Below, one piece after another: positions 23,101 through 33,648 of a stretch of 64,000 nt of DNA. Location of the stretch: positions 2,108,001-2,172,000 of the forward strand of contig OZ199840.1 in NCBI GenBank assembly GCA_964304625.1, written 5' to 3'. The notes beneath the pieces are model-generated. The model ran no database searches, was not told the DNA's origin, and was given only the letters and a program-made list of their open reading frames with translations. The position numbers were made by a program, and so were the translations under genes. The DNA is from Kudoa neothunni. Taxonomy: Eukaryota; Cnidaria. Within the stretch, counting starts at the first letter, position 1. The number at the start of each line of letters is the position of its first letter.

Positions 23101-24808
23101 GTATTACAATATTACAGTCTACGCCATGTGTTTAGATAAGAGAGTAATTTCCTCATATTTTTTAAGTATACTTTAATAACATTAGTTTTTCCATCAAGAC
23201 AAACGCTCGTTTTTAAAATATAACATCAATTACATAAATACTATTCGGGGTTATTGAAAAAATGATAGAGGACAAAATGACCCCCACCCACCGTGCATAT
23301 GAAGGTTAAATAATTGGCGCAAAATATATAGTTGAAACCAGGTGATTTGTCATTTTGCACACTTTTTCGAAAAATCATTTAATCAATGTATCATTGTTCC
23401 CAAAACATTAGAAATATGATCACAAAAAATTAAAAATATAATAACATAAGAAGAATATTAAATTCGAAAATAATCTGAAAATTTTCCATTGAAAAACTCC
23501 AAGGTTGCTACTTTGAAACATTTTAACCTATCAAATACAGCAACTCTACAAGGTTTCTCCCAAAAAGAATTAAATTATATCGCTAGCTTAATAAAGTTTA
23601 GATCGTTTTCGAATTGGAAATCTCAATATACGATATATTGAGTCAAAATATGACAATCCAAAACAATTGATTTTTTTAAAAATTAAAATTAAGTATCATT
23701 TGGTATCTTTTCTGCTGTAGAATTTTTATTCATTTATATTGTTTAAAAAAAATAAAAAATTATTATGCACTCGCGCGGAATTTGCAAATTTGGTTGAAAA
23801 TCTATTGCCCCTTGTATAATAAAACTTATATGACCCTTATGTTGGTTAAATTGCATTATTATCTTATCTTACCGTAGAGTTAATGCTAGTTGAAGAGGAA
23901 GTTGAGGAAATGTGTGGATCACTTAGTGGTAATACTTTAAGTTGATCATCCAACACAAGACAATTTCCACATTCGGAAAGAGATAGAAATAGCCTAAAAA
24001 TGTATTCTAGCTTAGTGGGAAGAGTTGGTAATTAATTTTCGAAATTACCGCTCATTAAACCTCGGAGTTATGTTGGCATGGGATTCGGTCCGGTACCTTT
24101 TGTGGACATCCTTTCATTATTGTCAATCAACTCAAAATATTCCATAGACATAAAATCAGTATTACCATAGTCAATGTGTATATTTGTTTGAGGTTATCCA
24201 CATTGTTCAACAACACACAGACGCAACCACCTCCTTCTACGGTTTCGATTGTTCTCGCCAAAATATTTGGGGTCAAGGCTTCAAAATCCTGAAAAACAAC
24301 AAAATAAAAAGACTAGATTAACACATATTTATATACTTGTAGTACAGCCATTCCAAATGTATTTCCAAGGATTTTGTGAGTTTCTTTGTAGTAGGTGAAA
24401 CGAATTTTGGTTGACATCACAAACACATCAAAATGATTCTCTTCATTGATATTTTTGATACCACTGTTTAGTTGTTTCTTTAACTTTTTCATTTTTTTTC
24501 ATTCGATGGCTAGGTTAATCAATCAACAAATATTCACATCATCATATGGATCCGAAACTTACCAACTAAACCCCAACTCATGTTTATAACACCAAAGTAC
24601 AGAAGGTCTGGCTTTTATCTGTGCTTTCGAAAGCATATGATGCAATGTAACCACCTACATGAAATTTTATTGCTTTGTGGTTGGTTTTGATTTTCCTAAC
24701 CTGATCACGAGCTTTTTCGCCAATAAGAAAGAAAATGCATCTTTGGTTGAACTTCACTGCATCTTCTATTGTGGACATAATCCGCATATCAAGTTTCTTT
24801 AGTACCAT
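17148..24808 (-). CDS. NAT10: RNA cytidine acetyltransferase (NAT10/Kre33/TmcA family), 20 exons
   Basis: Nucleolar ATP-driven enzyme that makes N4-acetylcytidine in 18S rRNA and tRNA. Exons run from ATG at 24808: 24701-24808, 24563-24654, 24337-24509, 24166-24288, 24049-24110, 23873-23993, 20507-20754, 20366-20459, 20209-20307, 19783-20150, 18778-19099, 18648-18722, 18357-18601, 18256-18304, 17924-18203, 17695-17814, 17586-17647, 17421-17540, 17325-17374, 17148-17190. Visible features are the TmcA-like N-terminus, Walker A TAGRGRGKSACLGLA, Walker B VVVVDEAAAIPL, the GYEGTGRSLSLKL stretch, the GNAT core (RIVRIATHPSYVNLGYGTHA), GLQHKSLEIIENELNL near the C-terminus, and a basic tail (KHKRKT). 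Every exon phase matches its neighbour except in exon 3, where an 8-T tract (24492-24499) carries one base too many. Coding length is about 950 codons, near the family norm. The last two exons are the least certain. Confidence 0.93.
21094..22133 (-). mobile_element. Tigger/pogo-like transposon relic in a NAT10 intron
   Basis: Inverted ends are CAGTAAGGCCCTCGCAATATCG at 21094 and, on the other strand, CAGTAAGGTCCCGATATATCG from 22133. TA precedes the left end. Inside, the minus strand near 21640-21700 carries a stretch nearly identical to 44351-44395 (ACGAATTTC-C--GGAAAATACAC, then AGATTGAGAGTGAGTTG), which in that second locus leads into a CENP-B-type helix-turn-helix. The coding is degenerate. 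It lies within NAT10 intron 6 and would be removed by splicing. Confidence 0.65.
22173..23305. mobile_element. Non-autonomous piggyBac-like element 2, in a NAT10 intron
   Basis: The left end CCCTCATATACACCC is followed inside by GCTGGGGGTCATTTTGACC. The right end, reverse-complemented, is CCTTCATATGCACGGTGGG then GGGGTCATTTT, with TTAA at 23306-23309. The left flank is AAAA rather than TTAA. The 1.13-kb body has no transposase, but matches 53965-54979 in the opposite orientation, for example around GTACCATAAGAT and CTTATAAGAATAAT. Confidence 0.75.
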
Positions 24809-24961
24809 AGCGCGTCGTTCAATGTGGCCTTAAAATAACGACTGCGCAATGTCGGTCCACATGCGCGCTTAGAAGTGATAACTTTTTGATAAGTATTCAA
24901 TGAGAAAAATAAACATTATTATATAATTTATTTATTGATGACTTTGAATAGACTGTATTAA

Positions 24962-27014
24962 CCCTCGTACACACATTGGGGGTCAAAGTGGACCCAGCCT
25001 CTTTTATCAACGATTTTCCTAGAATCTCTCTCGCAGAATTTTAAGTAATTGTTCCTAATTTATGTTATTATTTTATTAATTTAAAATATTTATTGAAATA
25101 AAAATAAAATGAATTTTAAACGCTATTAAATCATTGAAACATTTAAACTTCCGTTCCACACCTTTTATTGGAAAATCTATGATAACTACTCTGTTATTGA
25201 TATGCATAATACCAAATACAACTATTAAATATTCATTTAATTTTATGAATTAGTAAAATAATTTTGAAGAAAAGGTAAATCTATGAGTTTTTAATACGTC
25301 ACGTGATCATATGGATTCAAAATCAGCTGAATTTTGGTCTGTTTTAGTGATGACAAGAGATGAACATGAAATTCTATTGGATTACACTGATTCTGAGTTT
25401 ATTGACTATTTAATGGACAATCCTACATCCGATTATGATGATTCGGATGATGAAAAAGAATTTAGCACTGAGTTGATTGCCATGTTGACTTCAAAAGATG
25501 GAGAAAGATGGTCTAAACAATCAACAAGAAATCAACGAAGAACTGACGCGGAAAATATTTTTAAGTGCCAACCAGTTTTCAAAACACATGTGCTAAAACG
25601 ATCGGATACCCCACTCATGGCATATTTAAACATTTTTGACAATGAAAATCCCTGTTTTGATTGTTGAATGCACCAATCATTGTATAAAAAACCATCGAAC
25701 GAAATTAACTTTGATTATAAAAGATGATCTAATGAAATATATTGGTGGCAGCATAATGATTGGTTTGAAGGAAGGGTATAAATATGGATATTCGTGAATT
25801 CTGGTCAACCTACAATAAATCGGTCAATCTCCATTAATTTATTTGAAAAAATATCTTTGTGTATGCGGTTTGATAAAAGAGAATCCAGAATACAATATGA
25901 CAAATTGACTCCCATAAGAGAAGTTTTTTGAATACTTTATTGGAAATTATCCAACAATTTATACACTAAATGAACAAATAACCGTTGATGAGCAACTAGT
26001 GACATTTAGAGGGAGATGTGGTTTCAAAATGTACATTCCAAATAAACCTATCCTGGACGGTATGGTATGGTATGGTGTTAAAATCTGGGCTTTGTGAGAC
26101 CAAAGGAATGCCTACCTATTCAATGCAAAGGTATATCTTGGAAATGAAAATAGCAAAGTACAGTTTAATCACGGGAAAAATGTTGTTAAAACATGATGTG
26201 AACACCGATTTTTAAATCTTGTCGAACTATCACAACAGATCATTTTTTCACTACTCTTTCCCTCTCAAGGTTTCTACTTGGCCAAAAATTGACAATTGTG
26301 GGAACTATTCGAGAAAATAAAAAATTTTTAATACCAGAATTTCAAATGACGAAAGTAAATGAAGATAATAGTCCGTTCTTGTTCCAAAATAATGTCACAT
26401 TCGTCAAATACAACCCTAAGAAAAACAGATAGGTTGTCTTGTTGTCAACACTCCACAGAGATGCGAATATTGATGAAGAAAACCAAAAACCAGAAATTAT
26501 ATCTTACTATAATTCTACAAAAGGTGGTGTTGATGCTCTTGATCAAGCAGTAAGATATTTTTCGGTAAAAAGAAAAACACGAAGGTGGCCAATGGCTCTT
26601 TTCTATAATCTGTTAGACATCGCTGCATGTAATGCCTACTTATTGTATTGCCAAAAGTATCCCGCATCCTTGAATAAATATAGAAAGCGATCCAGAAGAG
26701 AATTTCTAAAATTACTATATATCATCTAAAAGTCCCGAAATTGGCATTCTATCTTTAAAAAGGCCTAAAATCTTATGAAACAATGTTAGAGAGTGGTGCC
26801 AAATCTATATTCGTTCGAGGAGATTGAGAACGTCAGCGCATTGCAAATAATGCAATAAAATGGCCTGCAAACTCCATAATAAAGAAGAAATAATTTGCAT
26901 TGAATATTTAAACTCAAACAATATCAATTAAAATTTTTGGGATTTTAAAAACGTTTTCATGCGTTTATTTTTTAGTGGGGGTCAACGTAAGTTTTTTGGT
27001 CATATGTACGAAGG
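24962..27014 (+). mobile_element. piggyBac-like transposon 3
   Basis: Perfect TTAA target copies (24958-24961 and 27015-27018) flank ends CCCTCGTACACACATTGGGG and CCTTCGTACATATGACC (reverse complement). An inner GGGGGTCAA repeat is present at both ends. The 2.05-kb body contains a frameshifted transposase on the plus strand. It lies 150 bp upstream of the NAT10 start, between NAT10 and Helitron copy C. Confidence 0.88.
25311..26729 (+). pseudogene. piggyBac transposase, frameshifted, all three Asp readable
   Basis: It begins MDSKSAEFWSVLV with the usual acidic N-terminus (25311-25667). The first catalytic Asp is in TVDEQLVTFRGRC (codon 25987-25989), the second in TTDHFFTT (26238-26240) and the third in GGVDALDQAVRYFS (26532-26534). 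Conserved helices follow (RRWPMALFYNLLDIAACNAY). At least three frame changes interrupt it (near 25670, 26215 and 26440). The cysteine-rich tail is not clear, so the end may be lost. Confidence 0.82.
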
Positions 27015-27295
27015 TTAATGTTGACAGTTTTAGATTTAATCGCTTGAATGTAGCATCGATCATTTTTAAATTATTTTGTGCATATAAAATCACCAAACTG
27101 TGAAAAATATACCAGATGTATCAAATAACAGAATTGAATTAAATCTCTAACAATTTATTGAGAATTGAGGGGATTAACAATCCAAGTTGTAAATGTAAGC
27201 ATTTTGTTTTTATCTAACTGTATTACAAAGTGCCAACTTTGTCTAAAAATGGTGTTTGATTTTCTAAGTATTATACTACCTCCATTTAATAAGTA

Positions 27296-27868
27296 TTAGC
27301 GGGAATTTCCCAGCGTTGCTTGTGGAAGATATCGCATAGATACGTTTCTTATTAATATTTAAAAATATATTGAAGTTTCATATTTACCCATAAATGCGAA
27401 ATAACTAAAACTTTTTAAGTGACATACTTTCAATGATTTGGATTAGTGATATTTAAATTATGATCATTTCTGTGAAGGAAAGTATTAGTCCTGACGTTCA
27501 TTTGAAAATTTCCTGGCCCGGTACCAACGCTAAATAATTTATTGTCAGTTTCGTATTTTTTTGCATTCCCGAATTATTTATAGTACATTAAAGTGTTATC
27601 TAAAACGTTATTTTTTTCTCCGGAGGATTTTTAAAAGTCGAATTCTGGTCCGGCTCGGTAACTGTGTGTACCACAAACTTGTTAAGAGATACAACAATAG
27701 AAAACGTATGAAATTAATTGATATTGCTAAAATTAGCATTGCTTGCTTGGGCCGCCGGCTTAAACATTAGTGCATTTTCCACAAACAGACAGCTAAAAAT
27801 CGCTCCAATATCAACATAAATATAATTTTTAGAATTAGATGAAGTAAGAGTACAATCATCTGCATTGA
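27296..27868 (-). mobile_element. Helitron-like non-autonomous element, copy C
   Basis: On the minus strand it ends with hairpin CAAGCAACGCTGGG, a spacer, and CTAA (27296-27299) followed by T, the Helitron 3' rule. The body aligns with copies A, B and D, for example GCATAGATACGTTTCTTA near 27331 and TTTAAATTATGATCATTTCTGTG near 27452. The 5' end runs into the TTAA of the next piggyBac-like element at 27871 and is not defined. Confidence 0.6.
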
Positions 27869-28524
27869 ATTTAACCCATTAAGGTTTTGGTCAATGAAAA
27901 TTAACGAAATTTTAGAAACAAACAAATTTATTCTATTTTTTATGGAAAATTGATGAACATTTTAAATGTAGTCTTGAGCCACATCCTTCACAATAATGGT
28001 AGGTTTTATTGTGGCATACAACACATCTTCTTTCTTGATCACTGATAAGGGAAATACCTAGACATGAATTCATTAAAGTATTTAAAGCAATCAACGGTCA
28101 TTTTCTTATATTTTCATTAACACGAGGAGTTATTAATTCGGAAACAATTATTCGAGTGTGTTGTAATAATGTAAGTTTTGGATTTGAACTCTTTTGTATC
28201 AGTTTCCAAGAGTTAATGACACATACAGATAAGAAGTTTGTGAATAATTTCTAATACCATTTCTTCCCCTTTATGGATATTCAGTAATTAGCTATTGCAT
28301 TGTCAGCGAGGTCTACCCCACCTATATTCTTATTGTATTCGCTAATAATTGTTGGTTGTGGTATTGAAATATATTTTTTTTCTTTTTGAGAGTACCTCTG
28401 TTGAGTATTAACATTATTAATTTGTGTGCTATGGGGGGCAAGACCTATTTTTGAATTAAAACACGTGTTTCTCTTGTAATAAAAATATATAACAACTGGT
28501 GCTGTAACAGTGAGGAATTTAAAA

Positions 28525-30545
28525 ATGGGCTATAAAGAGGATTTAAGCGATCTCATCTGCGAGCTACATGAAGAAAATCTCAAGACGCAAGAGAAACTCA
28601 TCGAAAAGATGATGATAATGCTAAACAATCAAAACACCAAGCCACAGTCAGTTCCCTGATTCCCAACGTTTAAACCTGAACTTGAGTCTTGGTACACATA
28701 CAGTGGTCGCATGCAGCACCACTTCACAGCGAACAACGTAACGGACTAAAGAAGTACACCCTCTCGCCGCCATGATGGAGTTTAATAAAACTTACAAAAG
28801 ACCGGAGCAAACGTACACCGAATGGATATCTGAACTCTGCGGAAAAGCAAAAAAATGCCGCTTTAAATGCGACGATGAGAAATGTGGAGCTGGTTACGCT
28901 GATAAAGCCATACGTGACATGATTATTATACATACTCCAGATGATTACATTCGCAACATGGCTCTCAGGATGACAAATCCTACCCTGGAGGAAATCATAA
29001 ACATTGCGATCAGTTTCGAATCGTCCACATTGGCAGCGTCTAAGCTGAAATTAGAGGATACCGTGTCACCAAACGAAATACATAAGATGGCACCCACATA
29101 TGCGAAAACATGCCGACCAAAATCAAAGTTGTTAGAAAAATTCAAATCTTGCAAATGGTGCACCGTCGATCACGAACGAGCGAGTCGTAAATTTCGCAAC
29201 GCAACCTGTGCAAAATGCAACAAACCCGGCCACTTAGCAGAAGTTTGTTTATCAATGCAAACGAAAAAGGAAATCCGAAGAAGGACAAAAAATGTATACA
29301 ACATAAATACATTGGATCGGATAAACCAAAAAAAGATCATGGTACCAGTGCAAATATGCGGCAACACCCTAAGCTTCCAAATTGATACCGGTGCGGAGAA
29401 GTCACTGATCACCAAAAGAGCTTTCGACAGCCTCAAAGGAATCGCGTTAAAACCCACGAAAGCGCGACTACGAGCATATGGTGGTACTGAAATAAAACTT
29501 GTGGTAGTAGACGCTCCTCTTGGATGCAACCTTATCGGTCTGGACAACATTCAAAAATTCAACATACCATTGCCGAATCTTAATTCATCAATTGATAACG
29601 CTGATAATAATACCATAAACAAGAATGAAATGTCACTCATAAATAATAAAGTAAAGCTGCTAACTGATAAATATTCGGATATATTTGACAACCAGACAGG
29701 ATGTTGTGATAAATTCCAAGCGTCATTATCGTTTAAGCATGGATCAAAGCCAGGTTGGTTCCTTACAATGTTCTACCAAAACTCGAGGAGGAACTAAAGC
29801 GTCTAGTAAATAAGGAAATACTAACAAGTATTTCTAGCAGTGAATGGGCATCTCCGATTGTTGTGGTCAAGAGACAAAATGATAATGTTAGGATCTGTGG
29901 AGATTTTAAATCAATAAACTCTCAACTGATAATTGACACCTTCCCAATTCCTAAAGTTGAAACTCTGTTTCACCGGATTGGACAATCAAAATACTATTCA
30001 ATTATTGATCTAAGTGATGCGTATCCACAAATTCCACTCTCTGAGGAAGCTTCTAAAGTGTGTGTTATAAATACCCCATTCGGTCTCTTCAAGTATAACA
30101 GACTACCCTTCGGGATAGCGTCAGCGCCTACACTGTTTTAACGGCTTGCGGAACAAATGATCAACGGACTCCCTAATGTCGTCACTTATCTGACGACATA
30201 CTGGTTTCTGGAAATACAATCGAGGAACATCTAACAAACTTAACCAATGTCTTGGAAAGATTGCGAACCTACAACCTACGTTGTGCACTTGAAAAATGTA
30301 AATTCCTAGCAAGCGAAGTAACATATCTTGGTCATAAACTTTCATCAGATGGAGATATTCCATCTGATGAAAGTTTAAATGTTATAAAAATCCTTAAACG
30401 ACATGTAAACCAAATTCGTATTTGCAAACGATACGACAAAAACAGCGGAATAATCGATGCCGTCCCAATTTCAAACGAATCAATACCTACCTCTCCTGAG
30501 TCCACATCAATCTCAACTCCCCAACCTAGGCGTTCCACGCGAATC
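28525..30545 (+). pseudogene. Gypsy gag-pol, internally deleted
   Basis: Gag starts at ATG 28525 and has a stop near 28658. The retrotransposon gag core is at 28680-29090, with a CCHC knuckle CAKCNKPGHLAEVC near 29211. The aspartic protease motif is IDTGAEKSLITKRAF (about 29380-29425). Reverse transcriptase starts near 29757, with the frame shifted after 29750, and continues through LPFGIASAPTLF and a stop at 30139. The frame then slips at the YLDD site (about 30186-30200). The late palm segment EVTYLGHKLSSDG is at about 30316-30354. Coding then jumps directly to KRHVNQIRI and PRRSTRIAQKF, a Gypsy integrase C-terminal tail. The RT thumb, RNase H and the integrase core are gone. Confidence 0.82.
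30336..30376. repeat. Perfect 17-bp hairpin (7-nt loop) at the RT/integrase deletion joint
   Basis: AAACTTTCATCAGATGG (30336-30352) is followed by AGATATT and then its exact reverse complement (30360-30376). It lies inside the reverse-transcriptase frame, immediately before the point (about 30378-30395) where coding jumps to the integrase tail. Confidence 0.9.
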
Positions 30546-31765
30546 GCTCAAAAGTTTCAAAAAATCCTCTATCGTTTTTTTAATGATTTCTTGGTTCAAG
30601 TGGACAGTGGCCAGTTCGGTTTGCTCTAACAGTTCCGATCGCATTAATATTTATGCTCCTCAAATGTGTGAAAAGTTAATGTGATGAAAAAAAGTTGTCG
30701 AAATAAACTTCAACATCTAATTTATCATTTATTTCGCTTATAAAATTCATAACCACACCTTCTCCTAACCTGGAATATGTTTTTTGTGTTTCCTTACCGC
30801 AACAGACTTTGAAACTATAAATATATCCCGCTCTATTCGGCATAACCCAAATTTAAAGCCGAAACGAATTGGCTTTCCTTTAATGAACATTTTCTACGAA
30901 TGCATTCCATAATATGGAACCATATGCTCGTCGACCGAAATTATTTTATCAAAAAACCCAAAAATCTTGAAATTTTTATTTAATTTTTCGATCAATGGTC
31001 GTATTTTGAACAATTTATCATCCTTATCAATCATATCATTATTAGCAAAATGTGTATACTTTTTATTTCTTTAAATTGTTTGAAGGTCATGGCCTTCTTC
31101 ACTAAGCCTACCCCAGAATCCTCTTCGGTTTCCCAATACATTTTTGGACTCGGAAGTTTATGATAGCCCGAGAGAATTAATATTCCGATGAATGATTTTA
31201 GTTCGTTGATCGTTAGGTTGAATGAATGGTCATTGTTTTGTCAAAAAATTGTTGGAAAATTTCGTATGATCCTACATATCATTTAAAATATAATTGTATA
31301 TTGTATACCTTCGTATAAGCCATCAATATTAATTTTAGGTTGACTTATATATCCATTGAAGTCTGACATCATTCATTTTAATCCCAACGTGCTTGAAGTG
31401 TTTATTGGGTCGTTTTTGACCCAGCAAACAAATGTATTTATTATCATTCTAACAACGATAATAGTCAACTCATTAGAACATGAAAACTCTTCCTAATTAT
31501 TTCCAATATTCCAATAAAATTTAATAATAAATATTGTTGATTGAACAGAATTTACATCACTATTATTAATATCGGGTGAATTCATCGCAAATAGAATAAT
31601 AATTAATAACCGAATCATTCTTAAAATATCACACTTATACTTTTAAAATGTTGAAACGTTAAAAATTCATTTCTCGTAAATAAAGAGATATACACATTTT
31701 AGCTTTGTAAATAAAAGGGGATTACTGGTGGGTCGTTTTCAACCCAACAAACCTTAATGGGTTAA

Positions 31766-32412
31766 TATCGATAGAATAGCCTATCTAACTGTTATATTTT
31801 TCAGAAATATTTTTTATCATTGGATTACATTCAAGCAATTATTAATCGATCGATTTTTATCCAAATCTTAAGGTAAGTCGGCATTAGCAGTAATAATTAA
31901 ATATAATCAAAACTACTGACACCGTAGGTATTAGATGTATTTGTGAAAATAGCCACCTTCTTTAAACATTTAGATTCAACAGATGATAGATGGAATAAAC
32001 TACTCTAAAGTCTTTAAGTGTCCCCAAATTAAACGTTGTTATCAAACGTCACACCCATAATTTTAAAAATACGTGGATCTGATGCAATATAGGCCCCTAA
32101 TCCGCCATATGCATTTATCGGATTATCATATAAAAAAGGATTACGGTACATGACACCAGTTGCTCGTGCTTGAAAGAGTCATATCCTTTTATTTTACAAT
32201 AAATAATAAAATATAAAAATATTCCAGAGATTTGCATGATTCTTGCGCCTCCATTGGAATTCAAATAAAAACTCATCTATGACACTTTGTACAATTTCTT
32301 TGCTATCATTGGTAGATGATGTTCGGTTTCTTTGAGAAATTTTATATTTTATTGCAGCATCTCCAGGATAGAAAATATTTTATAATTTCTTTACAGGAGA
32401 AATAATTTTTTA
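31766..32412 (-). other. Gap between two piggyBac elements with an unassigned exon-like stretch
   Basis: On the minus strand at about 32176-32040 an open stretch reads ARATGVMYRNPFLYDNPINA then YGGLGAYIASDPRIFKIMGV. Upstream (about 32340-32225) another open piece contains SFYLNSNGGARIMQISG. Composition and regular amino-acid content suggest real coding exons separated by an intron of about 40 nt, but I cannot assign a family and see no clear start or end. The rest is AT-rich. Confidence 0.3.
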
Positions 32413-33422
32413 CCCTTACGGGACGGTGCTCCCAAAATTGACGTACGTTCCGGTGCGGGTTCAAAAATGACCCCACCGATATTTCGTAATATAAGTTCGG
32501 AATTCCAATAAAAAATTATTCAGAATTTTTAATATGTTATAAATATTTAATATAAAAGATTAAATAGTTTAAATTATTTCTCCATCATTGGGAAAAATGG
32601 GTTAAACCGTAGGAGTTTGTTGGTTCACATGAACTGACCCACACAACCAGCTAACCTCGTTCATTCACTACCGGCCAATGATTTTGCATTGGAATAATGT
32701 GACTTGAGATCAAAAAATTCAATACAACTAATTTTTGCTATATATATTTTAAGAACAGGGAAACCGCTGCGGCGGCAGATATCCGAAGATTTTCTGTTAA
32801 TCTTCATGTTGTAAGAATAGGATTATATTTGTAACGTGAGTTTTTTCGCTCTCATGAGTCATCGAAGAGCAATCAAAATCTTCATCTATTGACGAATCCA
32901 TCATTTCTACATGATCTTCACAATATGAAATATCTGAAGACCCTTCAAATTCAACATCACTGTCTACGTCCTTGTTTTCGACAGAATCATTTAACAGATC
33001 TTCGTATAGTTTTCTTGACATAACCTTAAAAGAGTTTTTTCAGTCAAAAATAAAAATAAACTTATTGTTACTACTAATATAACTGTAAACAAATCGCGTG
33101 CGTTTAAACTAAATTTGTTAATCCTCAGCTAATCCACATAATATCGTTATTTATCGGTAAACAGTCAAAAGTTATTTGTTCTGATTATACTTTTAATTAT
33201 TTAACTCTCATATTGATTTTTTAGATTTTTTATCTATAATTATTGTAAATTAAGGAGAAAAATATTGATGTTTAGGATGAATTTGTGAAACATGTGTTAA
33301 AATGAAGCCGTAATTTTATAGAATTTTTGTATAAATATTTATTTTTTGAAGATAATATCAGCAGGAAAACACTAAAATACGAAAATTGGGGTCGAGATTG
33401 ACCCCACACCGTCCAGCAAGGG
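32413..33422 (-). mobile_element. piggyBac-like element 5, internally deleted
   Basis: The ends CCCTTACGGGACGGTGC and CCCTTGCTGGACGGTGTGGGG (reverse complement) are flanked by TTTA (32409-32412) and TTAA (33423-33426). At 1.0 kb it retains only the 5' part of the transposase gene. Confidence 0.82.
32797..33021 (-). pseudogene. piggyBac transposase N-terminal fragment
   Basis: A 75-codon open frame starts MSRKLYEDLLNDSVENKD and is very acidic (D, E and S-rich). It resembles the N-terminal tail of the transposase in piggyBac element 7 (SYEDNSDDL...VDSDADFEG at about 53360-53465). No catalytic region follows; the element is truncated within it. Confidence 0.7.
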
Positions 33423-33648
33423 TTAATAGGAAAGACGGGAAGCCGCACGTATGGGATTAGGGCACCTATATGCAAGGTCAGCCAAATCGCTGATCCCAAA
33501 TTTTCCGGATAACCGAGGTTCGATTGTGTATAGAAAATAGGGGTTAAGATCGGTTTCGGTTTTAAAATCTATTTTTTAATTGTTATAATTTAGCTTCTAT
33601 TATCAGTTGATGCTGAATTTTAAACAAAGAATCACTAAAATAAGTAAT

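Larger units (their letters stand above)
28490..30545 (+). mobile_element. Gypsy-type retrotransposon remnant nested in piggyBac 4
   Basis: Gag and pol pieces run in order on the plus strand between two halves of a piggyBac transposase. ACTGGTGCTGTAACAGTGAGG at 28496-28516 resembles a primer-binding-site region just before gag. I see no long terminal repeats at either junction. The 3' side passes directly from integrase C-terminal coding into piggyBac coding near 30545. The piece is therefore either heavily deleted or was inserted without LTRs. Confidence 0.75.
27950..31390 (-). pseudogene. piggyBac transposase, interrupted
   Basis: Reading down the minus strand, the first catalytic Asp is in ISVDEHMVPYYGMH (about 30920-30955), followed by the KPIRFGFKF stretch. 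The second lies in VYFDNFFSSHH (about 30680-30710), then GTVRANRTGHCPLEPRNH near 30560-30640. After the insertion come KEKKYISIPQPTIISEYN and IGGVDLADNAIANY with the third Asp (about 28300-28400). The cysteine-rich tail (RRCVVCHNKTYHYCEGCGSR) is at about 27965-28045. Stops and frameshifts occur besides the insertion. Confidence 0.8.
27875..31761 (-). mobile_element. piggyBac-like transposon 4, split by a Gypsy insertion
   Basis: TTAA copies at 27871-27874 and 31762-31765 are perfect. The ends are CCCATTAAGGTTTTGG and CCCATTAAGGTTTGTTGGG (reverse complement). An inner GGGTCGTTTTTGACCCA occurs near 31407. The transposase is on the minus strand and is interrupted by retroelement sequence at about 28490-30545, between its second and third catalytic Asp. 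Confidence 0.85.

Noticed and set aside
28945-29550. Minus-strand open frames across the Gypsy gag-pol region
   Set aside because: Antisense of clear gag zinc knuckle and protease coding.
30332-30538. Open frame on the minus strand inside the Gypsy/piggyBac junction
   Set aside because: It is the antisense of Gypsy integrase-tail coding and the hairpin; no independent features.
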